A stretch of 9,461 nucleotides of DNA. Origin: JBDTMT01 sp033764095. Lineage in GTDB: Bacteria; Desulfobacterota; Binatia; HRBIN30; CADEER01. Below are positions 1 to 5,792 of this stretch, piece after piece. A program made the translations under genes and the position numbers. How positions within the stretch are numbered: position 1 is the first letter of the stretch; each line of letters begins with the position of its first letter. The stretch lies in contig JANRJF010000463.1 in assembly GCA_033764095.1 (NCBI GenBank), positions 1 through 9,461 of the forward strand, read 5' to 3'. The notes beneath the pieces are model-generated. The model had not been told where the DNA came from. It made no database searches and saw nothing but the letters and a program-made list of their open reading frames with translations.

Positions 1-40
1 TAACAGCCTAACCCCCTAACAGCCTAACAGCCTAACAGCC
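1..40. repeat. Tandem octamer repeat (TAACAGCC)5, cut by the window edge
   Basis: Five consecutive 8-base units fill positions 1-8, 9-16, 17-24, 25-32 and 33-40. Four are exactly TAACAGCC and the second is the variant TAACCCCC. The same octamer builds both arms of the large hairpin at 4704-4784, so this is probably one arm of a second copy whose partner lies left of the window. The array ends 7 bases beyond the stop codon of the permease gene (stop at 48-50, minus strand). The unit carries TAA on the plus strand and, across the unit junction, TAG on the minus strand. Because 8 is not a multiple of 3, three successive copies place stops in every frame on both strands. Seen directly; the identity with the 4704-4784 element is inferred from the shared octamer. 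Confidence 0.85.
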
Positions 41-47
41 TCTCTCC

Positions 48-1226
48 TCACGCTTTCCGCAGCGCCTCGATCGGTCTGAGCCGCGCGGCGCGCCAGGCGG
101 GGCCGAGGCCGCCGGCGAGGCCGATCAGCAGCGCGAGGATCAGCGCGGCGACCAGGTCGCCGGGGCCGACCCGCAAGGTGATGACGTTGGTGGTGAAGGT
201 GCGCGCACCGAAGGCGACGCCGCCGAGCAGCAGCCCGATCACCTGCGTCAGCACCAGCGCCAGCAGCGCGCCGATCAGGAAGCCGAGGCCGGCCAGCGCG
301 ATCGCCTCGATCTGGAACGAGCGCAGGATCGAGCCGCGCGAGAAGCCGAGCGCGCGCAGCGTGCCGATCTCGGCGGTGCGCGCCTGCACCGCCGCGTACA
401 TCGTATTGGCGGCGCCGAAGCCGGCGCCGATGCCGGCCAGCACGGCGATGCCGATCACCAGGATGTACAGCGCGTTCGCCGACTCCGCCTGCTTGGCGTA
501 GTACTCGGACTCCGGCTGCGCCTCGATGGCGTAGCGCGGGTCGTCGTCGATGCGTTGCTCGACGGCGCGCATCGCCTCCGGGCTGACGGTGTGGATGCGG
601 ATGCCGGAGTAGGGGAACGTGCGCTTGGCGTCGTTGGCCAGCTCGCGCACGTCGACCCACACCTCGCTCTCGAACGACGAGCCGCCCGATTCGAGGATGC
701 CGACCACCTTCCACTTCTGCCGGCCGAACTCGAGCTCGCTGCCGAGCTGCGCGCCCTGGTAGCGGCCGGCGACGCCCTTGCCGACCACCGCCTCGCCGGC
801 GCTCGGCGTCAGCATGCGCCCCTCGGCGATCTTCACCTCGCCGTGCACCGCCAGCGCGATCGGCTCGACGCCGCGCACCAGCACGTTCTCGCGTCCACCC
901 TCCTTGGTGCGGAAGAAGGGCTGCACCACCAGCTCCGGCGACACCAGCGGCTGATCGTCCTGGTCGCGGGCGATGCCTTCGAAGAACTTGATCGCCTGGT
1001 AGGCCTCGATGTTGAGCTGGCTCGATCCGTCGTTGTCGGAGCCCTTGCGCATGACGATCAGGTTGAGCGGGTCGCCGCTGGTCACCAGGGTGCGGCGCAG
1101 GCTGGAGATCAGTCCGAGGAACAGCGTGCACGCGACCACCACCAGCGCGATGACGCCGGCGGTCATCAGGCTGCGCGCCGGCCGCGCGGTGACGTTCTTG
1201 ATCGAGTAGGAGAGCGGCAGGCTCAT
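48..1226 (-). CDS. ABC transporter permease B (FtsX/MacB type)
   Basis: Inner-membrane subunit of an ABC exporter or lipoprotein/lipid-handling system, 392 residues. The layout is the MacB/LolC/FtsX plan: one N-terminal membrane helix (about residues 21-41), a periplasmic domain (about 45-250), then three C-terminal helices (about 252-276, 302-334, 356-376). Between the second and third helices lies the FtsX-type coupling segment RTAEIGTLRALGFSRGSI, and the C-terminus ends in the typical ARLRPIEALRKA. I place the start at the ATG at 1226 because a GGAG lies six bases upstream. A longer frame runs to 1280, but its extra 18 residues are encoded by the octamer repeat at 1235-1333. It is the last gene of the ABC operon, 111 bases after permease A, and that gap is occupied by the repeat. 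The substrate is unknown; LolC/E is possible, but no lipoprotein-specific feature is evident. Confidence 0.9.
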   Translation of the reverse strand: MSLPLSYSIKNVTARPARSLMTAGVIALVVVACTLFLGLISSLRRTLVTSGDPLNLIVMRKGSDNDGSSQLNIEAYQAIKFFEGIARDQDDQPLVSPELVVQPFFRTKEGGRENVLVRGVEPIALAVHGEVKIAEGRMLTPSAGEAVVGKGVAGRYQGAQLGSELEFGRQKWKVVGILESGGSSFESEVWVDVRELANDAKRTFPYSGIRIHTVSPEAMRAVEQRIDDDPRYAIEAQPESEYYAKQAESANALYILVIGIAVLAGIGAGFGAANTMYAAVQARTAEIGTLRALGFSRGSILRSFQIEAIALAGLGFLIGALLALVLTQVIGLLLGGVAFGARTFTTNVITLRVGPGDLVAALILALLIGLAGGLGPAWRAARLRPIEALRKA

Positions 1227-1232
1227 GCGCGG

Positions 1233-1236
1233 CTCC
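1233..1236 (-). promoter_or_regulatory. Shine-Dalgarno GGAG deciding the start of permease B
   Basis: On the minus strand GGAG is followed by six bases and then the ATG at 1226. The motif touches the edge of the octamer repeat that fills the gap to permease A. This supports the shorter protein beginning MSLPLSY over the repeat-derived extension. Confidence 0.6.
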
Positions 1237-1333
1237 GGTGAGTCGGTGTGCCGGTGCGCCGGTGCGCCGGTTTGGACCATGCCGGCGCATCGACTCCGTA
1301 CCGGCGAACCGGCGCACTGGCTGACCGGCGCAC
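1235..1333. repeat. Inverted tandem-octamer element, ACCGGCGC type
   Basis: The left part is five 8-base units from 1235 to 1274 (CCGGTGAG, TCGGTGTG, CCGGTGCG, CCGGTGCG, CCGGTTTG). The right part is four units from 1300 to 1331 (ACCGGCGA, ACCGGCGC, ACTGGCTG, ACCGGCGC), which are the reverse complement in register; the two sides match at about 20 of 23 bases at the core. About 25 bases of non-repeat sequence separate them. Transcribed, this forms a long imperfect hairpin. It fills the gap between permease A (stop 1338-1340) and permease B (start 1226) inside an operon. Unlike the TAACAGCC type, this octamer holds no stop codons and reads as a Gly-Ala-Pro-Ala-His-Arg-rich peptide, which is why spurious reading frames run through it. 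Confidence 0.8.
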
Positions 1334-1337
1334 CACC

Positions 1338-2504
1338 TCAGAACACCTCATGCAGCACCTGCACGACCGGTTTGCGGGCGGCGCCCCACGACGGGACGAA
1401 GCCGGAGAGCATGCCGACGAAGAGGGAGAGAAAGACGCCCTGCACGATCACCGGCACGGTGACGATGAAGCTGCCGAGCGGGCCGAGTGTGTCGTTCCAG
1501 GAGGCGGCCTTGCCGAGCAGCGTGGTGAGGCCGACGGTCAGGCCGACGCCGAGCAGGCCGGCGACGGTGGACAGCACCACCGCCTCGGCGAACAGGGTGC
1601 CGAAGATGATGCCGCGGGTGAAGCCGATCGCCTTCATGACGGCGAGCTCGCCGGAGCGCTCGCGCACCGCCATGGAGGCGGTGTTGGCGGCAATGAAGAC
1701 GATGCACAGCGCCACCAGGCCGGTGACGATCAGGATGATGGTGACGAAGCCCGACAGGCTGCCGAAGAAGTTGGAGAAGAAGCTCTTCTCGGTCTCGCTC
1801 GCCGTCTCCGCTTCGCTGTTGCGGAACATCTCGTCGGCGGTGCGCATGATCGCGTTCACCTTGTCTGGGCTGCTGGCGCGCACCCAGATGATGCCGGTGA
1901 CGCCCAGCCCGTCGCGGCCGGCCGCTTTGAGCGCTTGGTCGAGGTATTCGCGCGTCAGCCACAGCATCGGGGCGCGGTCGTTGGGAATCTCGCCGACGAT
2001 GCGCAGATCGAGGTTGGCCGGCCACACGGTCGAGCGCAGCGTGATGCGGTCGCCGATCTTCCAGTTGTACTTGCGCATCGTCGAACGGCCGACCAGCGCC
2101 GCGTCGCGGTAGCGCTTGAAGTCGGCCTGCTGCTGCGGATCGATCTTGTAGTCCGGGTACACGTCGAACACGTACTCGGGCTCGACCGCGAAGTTCGGGA
2201 AGGTGACGCGGCCCGCTTCCTCGTAGGCGCCGCCGAACCACGTCTGCGACGACGCCGCAGCGACGCCGTCGATCTCGCGCACCTTGCGGGTGAACGAGTA
2301 GGGCATCGAGTAGACGATCCCCGCCTTGTTGTGCACCGAGAGGCGGGTGTTGTTGGTGATGTTGTCGATCAGCGCGTCCATGCCCGCCGGCATGGTCAGC
2401 AGCATGCACACCAGCGCGACGGCGAGGGTGATGGCGCCGCCGGTCAGCGCGGTGCGCAGCTTGTTGCGCCCCAGGTTGGCGCGGATCAGGCCGAGGAACT
2501 TCAT
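1338..2504 (-). CDS. ABC transporter permease A (FtsX/MacB type)
   Basis: Second membrane subunit of the exporter, 388 residues, presumably pairing with permease B as a heterodimer. The N-terminal helix is at about 21-39, a large periplasmic domain spans about 45-245, and C-terminal helices lie at about 252-274, 303-332 and 345-372. The FtsX coupling segment RERSGELAVMKAIGFTRG (about 281-298) follows the second helix, where the ATPase is expected to dock. The ATG at 2504 overlaps the TGA of the upstream ATPase gene in an ATGA junction, and an AAGG lies a few bases before it, so translational coupling is likely. The two permeases share topology but little obvious sequence, as in LolC/LolE-type pairs. 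The family is clear; the cargo is not. Confidence 0.92.
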   Translation of the reverse strand: MKFLGLIRANLGRNKLRTALTGGAITLAVALVCMLLTMPAGMDALIDNITNNTRLSVHNKAGIVYSMPYSFTRKVREIDGVAAASSQTWFGGAYEEAGRVTFPNFAVEPEYVFDVYPDYKIDPQQQADFKRYRDAALVGRSTMRKYNWKIGDRITLRSTVWPANLDLRIVGEIPNDRAPMLWLTREYLDQALKAAGRDGLGVTGIIWVRASSPDKVNAIMRTADEMFRNSEAETASETEKSFFSNFFGSLSGFVTIILIVTGLVALCIVFIAANTASMAVRERSGELAVMKAIGFTRGIIFGTLFAEAVVLSTVAGLLGVGLTVGLTTLLGKAASWNDTLGPLGSFIVTVPVIVQGVFLSLFVGMLSGFVPSWGAARKPVVQVLHEVF

Positions 2505-3253
2505 GACGCCTTCGCGTTGACCAGTCCGCCGCCGGCCGCCAGGCGGATCGACTCGTCGGCGCGCTGCGCCGCCTCGCCCTCCAGCAGCACGCCCTTGTCG
2601 AGGTGCAGCGCCTGGTCGACGAAGCGCAGCGCGCGCGGATCGTGCGTCACCATGATGATCGTCTTGCCGAACTCGTTCTTGAGCTGGCGCAGCAGGGTGA
2701 GGATCTCCTCGGCGTTCTTGGCGTCGAGGTCGCCGGTCGGCTCGTCGGCGACGATCAGGTCGGGGTCGGTGACCACCGCGCGGGCGATCGCGACGCGCTG
2801 CTGCTCGCCGCCGGAGAGCGTGCGCGGGTAGTGATCGAGCCGGTGGCCGAGCCCGACGACGCGCAGCGCGGTCTCGGCGCGGCGCATGCGCTCGGCCTTG
2901 TCGAGGTCGGTGAGCAGCAGCGGCAGGGCGACGTTGTCGCGCGCGTTGAGCACCGGCATCAGGTTGAAGAACTGGAAGATCAGCCCGACGTGGCGGGCGC
3001 GCCAGTGCGCCAGCTCGTCCTCGCTCAGGTCGTTGAGCCGCTCGCCGACCACCAGCACCTCGCCGGTGCTCGGCCGGTCGATGCCCGAGACCAGGTTGAG
3101 CAGCGTTGATTTGCCCGAGCCGGAGGGGCCCATGAAGGCGACGAAGCGCCCCGCCGGGATGCTGAGCGAGACGTTGTCGAGCGCGTGCACCTCGTCGACG
3201 CCGCGCACGTAGTGGCGCGAGACGTTGCGGATGTCGATCAGCGGTTGCGTCAT
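2501..3253 (-). CDS. ABC transporter ATP-binding protein (LolD/MacB N-domain type)
   Basis: Cytoplasmic ATPase that powers the two permeases, 250 residues, the usual length for LolD-like subunits. All nucleotide-binding motifs are intact: Walker A GPSGSGKST at 42-50, Q-loop Gln94, signature LSGGEQ at 146-151, Walker B LIVADE at 166-171 followed by the D-loop, and the switch His204. The spacing and the text around the signature (LSGGEQQRVAIARA) place it with the MacB/LolD/FtsE group that works with FtsX-fold permeases. I start at the ATG at 3253, preceded by GGGGGA; an in-frame extension to 3313 lacks family similarity. The stop overlaps the start of permease A by four bases. The last ~25 residues after the ATPase core are an alanine/glycine-rich tail. 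It is the first gene of the operon, with a 264-base leader up to the MFS stop. Confidence 0.95.
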   Translation of the reverse strand: MTQPLIDIRNVSRHYVRGVDEVHALDNVSLSIPAGRFVAFMGPSGSGKSTLLNLVSGIDRPSTGEVLVVGERLNDLSEDELAHWRARHVGLIFQFFNLMPVLNARDNVALPLLLTDLDKAERMRRAETALRVVGLGHRLDHYPRTLSGGEQQRVAIARAVVTDPDLIVADEPTGDLDAKNAEEILTLLRQLKNEFGKTIIMVTHDPRALRFVDQALHLDKGVLLEGEAAQRADESIRLAAGGGLVNAKAS

Positions 3254-3330
3254 ACGTCCCCCGACTCTACCCGCCCACCCCGGTTCGCGGAACCGCCCCC
3301 GGTCCGCGCGCAAGGCGTGGCGACTGTCAG

Positions 3331-3434
3331 CAACTCACGTGCCCCGCGGCGCGCCTACTGCGTTGCTGCGCCGCGGCCGACGCGCTGCATCGCCGAGCAT
3401 GCACGACCCGCGTTCTCACTGCTGCGGTGAGTTG
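3331..3434. other. Structured intergenic segment framed by an 8-base inverted repeat
   Basis: CAACTCAC at 3331-3338 and GTGAGTTG at 3427-3434 are exact reverse complements. Between them lies a second inverted pair, CCGCGGCG at 3344-3351 with CGCCGCGG at 3369-3376, and a smaller one, TGCAT at 3386-3390 with ATGCA at 3399-3403. The whole stretch lies in the leader of the ABC operon, upstream of the ATPase start on the minus strand. It could be a small interspersed repeat or a folded leader RNA. GC-rich DNA makes such pairs by chance, and I see no target-site duplication and no recognised RNA family. No convincing gene lies in 3254-3452. Confidence 0.3.
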
Positions 3435-3452
3435 GCGTGCAAAGAATCTCGA

Positions 3453-3546
3453 CCACAGATGAATACAGAGAACCACAGAGAGCACGGAGGCCGCCGTCCA
3501 GGTCGAGGCTTCCGTGTTCATCCGTGGTTCTCTGTGTTCTCTGTGG
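3453..3546. repeat. CCACAGAG-type interspersed inverted repeat
   Basis: The left arm (3453-3490) and right arm (3509-3546) are each 38 bases and pair as imperfect reverse complements, roughly 80 percent with two single-base bulges, around an 18-base centre. Each arm is itself a degenerate tandem of 8-10 base units of the forms CCACAGAG, AACACAGAG, AACCACGG and ATGAACACGG. Sequences of this wording (CACAGAG/CACGGATGAACACGG) are, from general knowledge, a common intergenic repeat in many environmental bacterial genomes and often yield false short proteins. Here the right arm contains the stop codon of the MFS gene (3518-3520) and supplies its last residues. It may act as a terminator or transcript-end stem; there is no clear U-tract. 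Confidence 0.8.
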
Positions 3547-4702
3547 TGGTTTTTGGCAGGACAAGTGGGACCGCGCAGCCGAGCAGGATGCCGCCGATGC
3601 CGCCGAGGATGAACGGCAGGTTGGCGCCGTAGGCGTCGATCATCCAGCCGGTCAGGGTGTTGGACAGGATGCCGCCGAGGCCGACGGCGATCACCGACAG
3701 CAGGCTCTGCGCGGTGGAGCGCAGCGACTGCGGGACGACCTGTTCGGCGTACATCGGCCCGCCGAGCAGCAGGCCGGTGACGACGACGCCGTGCAGCAGC
3801 TGCAGGACGTAGATCACCGCCATGTCGTCGCTCAGACCGCAGCCGAGCCAGCGCACGCCGCCAGCCAGCACGCCGAGGCCGAGCAGGCCGCGCGCGCCAA
3901 GCCGGCGCAGGCCGGCGCCGGCGAGCAGGATGAGCGGGATCTCCAGCAGCAGCATCGCCACCCACATGCGGCCGACGGTGACCAGATTGCCGCCGCGGGC
4001 GCGGATGAAGAGCGGGAAGAGCCCGGTGGGTCCCTGCAGGAACAGGTAGCCGCCGAACGAGTAGAGGATCAGGCGGCGCAGCGGTGTCGAGCGCAGCAGC
4101 ACGCGCCACTCGCCGCGCGGCGCGCGCAGCGCGGTGGCGCCGCCGCGCGGCAGCCACGGCCACAGCAGCGCCGCCGCGACCATGAACGCGGCGGTGAGCG
4201 GGAAGAGCGAGCGCAGGGCCGGCTCGACGCCGTCGGCGGCGGCGGGTGCGAGCCGATGCAGCATCGGCGGATACAGCGCGACGGCGAGCAGGTAGCCGAT
4301 CGAGCCCCAGACGCGCACCCGCCCGAACGCGTGCGGGCCGCGTCCGTGCAGTGCGCCGAAGGTCAGCGACAGGCTGATCGGAATCACCGCGGTCGCGACG
4401 CTGGCCATCAGGGCGGTGCCGAGCACGAAGGCGGAGAAGCCGTCGGCCAGAGCGAGCGCCGCGCAGGCCGCGGCGCCGGCCAGCGTCACCAGCGACAGGA
4501 CGGTTGCACGCGCGCCGCTGCGGTCGGCGACCTGACCCCAGAACGGCTGCGCGACGATGCCGACCAGCGGCGTCACCGCCATCACCAGTCCCACTTCGGC
4601 GCCGTTCAGCCCGGCGTTCTCGCGCAGATAGACGGTGAAGTACGGAAAGAAGACGCCGAGGCCGGTGAAGTAGAGAAAGTAGAACGCGGAGAGCGGGAAC
4701 AC
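3518..4702 (-). CDS. MFS transporter, HcaT/LacY-like (MFS_1_like) family
   Basis: Twelve-helix inner-membrane permease of 394 residues. Family marks are the N-terminal LSAFYFLYFTGLGVFFPYF, the loop 2-3 motif GQVADRSG (56-63), FGRVRVWGSIGY (126-137), which corresponds to the YGKVRLWGS-type segment of HcaT-like proteins, and RWLGCGL followed by QLLHG in helices 9-10. HcaT moves phenylpropionate; the substrate here cannot be read. The first possible start is a GTG at 4702, only one codon after the hairpin at 4704-4784, and an in-frame stop within that hairpin prevents a longer start. No Shine-Dalgarno is visible. At the other end, residues from about 384 (TTTENTENHG) are encoded by the repeat at 3453-3546, so the native C-terminus was probably replaced. 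It is 64 bases downstream of the MBL gene and co-oriented, but the hairpin between them may limit read-through. The fold is secure; efficient expression is uncertain. Confidence 0.88.
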   Translation of the reverse strand: MFPLSAFYFLYFTGLGVFFPYFTVYLRENAGLNGAEVGLVMAVTPLVGIVAQPFWGQVADRSGARATVLSLVTLAGAAACAALALADGFSAFVLGTALMASVATAVIPISLSLTFGALHGRGPHAFGRVRVWGSIGYLLAVALYPPMLHRLAPAAADGVEPALRSLFPLTAAFMVAAALLWPWLPRGGATALRAPRGEWRVLLRSTPLRRLILYSFGGYLFLQGPTGLFPLFIRARGGNLVTVGRMWVAMLLLEIPLILLAGAGLRRLGARGLLGLGVLAGGVRWLGCGLSDDMAVIYVLQLLHGVVVTGLLLGGPMYAEQVVPQSLRSTAQSLLSVIAVGLGGILSNTLTGWMIDAYGANLPFILGGIGGILLGCAVPLVLPKTTTENTENHG

Positions 4703-4703
4703 G

Positions 4704-4784
4704 AGGCTGTTAGGCTGCTAGGCTGTTGGCTGTTAGGGTCGGATCGTTCCCCTAACAGCCAACAGCCTAGCAGCCTAACAGCCT
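4704..4784. repeat. Perfect 35-bp inverted repeat of TAACAGCC octamers
   Basis: Positions 4704-4738 and 4750-4784 are exact reverse complements separated by 11 bases (4739-4749). Each arm consists of octamers: on the right TAACAGCC (4753-4760), a 7-base AACAGCC (4761-4767), TAGCAGCC (4768-4775) and TAACAGCC (4776-4783). Even the 7-base unit and the TAG variant are mirrored in the other arm, so the arms have been kept identical or arose by copying one from the other. The stop codon of the MBL gene (4767-4769) lies inside the right arm, and the MFS start (4702) follows the left arm directly. Transcription would give a very stable hairpin with stop codons in all frames. The same octamer is tandem at 1-40. 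Confidence 0.95.
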
Positions 4785-5702
4785 TCCCTTCAGGTTGAAC
4801 ATCGCGCGCAGCATCGCGCCGGCGTCGATCGGCGTGTCCCACGCCTCGCCGCGCAGCTCGCGGTAGGCGCGGTTGAGGTTGAAGAGGATGCGTTCGGGCT
4901 CGGTCCAGCCGGCGTAGGGGCCGAGGTCGATGCGCCGCGCCGCCTCCTCGATCGTGCGGCCGGCGTCGTAGTGGGTTTTCGCCTCGGCGCGGATGTACTG
5001 CAGATATGCCTTCATCTCGCGCGGCCCCTCGCTGCCGCACAGGGGGCCGTGCCCGGGAACGATCACCGCCGGATCGAGCCCGATGATGCGATCGAGCGCC
5101 GCGATCCACTGGTCGTAGGTGCCTTCCCAGCCGATCGGCGTGCAGAGGCGGAAGAGCACGTCGCCGGTGAAGACGATACGCTGCGCCGGCAGGTGCACGA
5201 TGACGTCGCCGGCGGTGTGTGCCGGGCCGACGTAGAGCAGCTCGACCTTCAGGCCGTCGAGCTCGAGATCGAGGCGATCGTCGAACACGGTCGTCGGCGG
5301 GGTGAGCTGCACGCCGGTGAAGTCGTAGGGCTCGAGCTCGCGCGCCAGGCTGGCCAGTGCCGGATCGGGCGAGTCGGCCAGCCGCTTCAGGCCCTGCATC
5401 GCCTCCGGCTTCTCCTTGCCGAACGACGCGGCGCAGAGCCGGTGGCCGATGATCTCGGCCTGCTCGAAGAGCTGGTTACCCCAGCAGTGGTCGCCGTTGT
5501 GGTGCGTGTTCACCACCCGCGCCGCCGGCTGCTTCCAGACGCGCCCGTACTGCGCGATCAGCTCGCGCGTGCGGGGCAGATCCCAGAACGTGTCCACCAC
5601 CACGCCGCCGCCGCGGTTGATCAACCCCGAGTTGCTCCAGCCGAGGCCGCGATCCGGTTGCAGACAGGCGTAGACGTCGGCGTCGAGCGCTTCGAGCTTC
5701 AT
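4767..5702 (-). CDS. MBL-fold metallohydrolase with HxNxDH variant motif
   Basis: Probable metal-dependent hydrolase of the metallo-beta-lactamase superfamily, 311 residues, cytoplasmic (no signal peptide). The core is NTHHNGDHCWGN at about 65-76, then His162 (GPAHTAGD), Asp181 (FTGDVLF) and His218 (VPGHGP), the usual later metal ligands. In the first motif the canonical HxHxDH reads His67-x-Asn69-x-Asp71-His72, so one zinc-1 histidine is an asparagine. The start is the ATG at 5702; the ribosome site is weak. The last five codons (RLLGC, then TAG) come from the octamer repeat, so the natural C-terminus was slightly altered. The adjacent MFS gene suggests a transported small molecule as substrate, but lactone, ester, thioester or beta-lactam hydrolysis cannot be told apart here. 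Confidence 0.88.
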   Translation of the reverse strand: MKLEALDADVYACLQPDRGLGWSNSGLINRGGGVVVDTFWDLPRTRELIAQYGRVWKQPAARVVNTHHNGDHCWGNQLFEQAEIIGHRLCAASFGKEKPEAMQGLKRLADSPDPALASLARELEPYDFTGVQLTPPTTVFDDRLDLELDGLKVELLYVGPAHTAGDVIVHLPAQRIVFTGDVLFRLCTPIGWEGTYDQWIAALDRIIGLDPAVIVPGHGPLCGSEGPREMKAYLQYIRAEAKTHYDAGRTIEEAARRIDLGPYAGWTEPERILFNLNRAYRELRGEAWDTPIDAGAMLRAMFNLKGRLLGC

Positions 5703-5749
5703 GGGCGCGGTTATCCGCCGACCCTCGCCGGTCGATCAAGGGCTCTGAT

Positions 5750-5783
5750 CTGGTGGCGCGGGGCTGGAGCCGCGCGCCACCAG
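5750..5783. terminator. Stem-loop after the DsbA-like gene
   Basis: CTGGTGGCGCG (5750-5760) and CGCGCCACCAG (5773-5783) form a perfect 11-bp stem; the interior can add a further GGCT/AGCC pairing across one mismatch. It begins ten bases past the stop of the DsbA-like gene (5793) and lies upstream of the MBL start (5702). No T-run follows on the minus strand, so it is at best a weak or factor-assisted terminator or a transcript-end stabiliser. Confidence 0.45.
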
Positions 5784-5792
5784 CAGCGGCAG

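Noticed and set aside
1..40. CRISPR-like array or telomere-like repeat
   Set aside because: The units are 8 bases with no spacers, and the same octamer occurs internally as an inverted repeat, so it is neither CRISPR nor a replicon end.
1227..1280. N-terminal extension of permease B by 18 residues
   Set aside because: The residues are encoded by the octamer element, and a GGAG six bases before the ATG at 1226 supports the shorter form.
1248..2831. A 527-residue open frame on the plus strand
   Set aside because: It is antisense to permease A and the ATPase, has biased low-complexity composition and no domain, and starts inside the octamer repeat.
3355..3564. A 69-residue frame on the minus strand across the CCACAGAG repeat
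   Set aside because: It is made of repeat sequence and the structured leader segment. Such peptides are frequent false predictions from this repeat type.
3437..4798. A 453-residue open frame on the plus strand opposite the MFS gene
   Set aside because: It is Gln/Arg/Ala-rich, begins in one repeat and ends in another; the opposite strand has clear transporter motifs.
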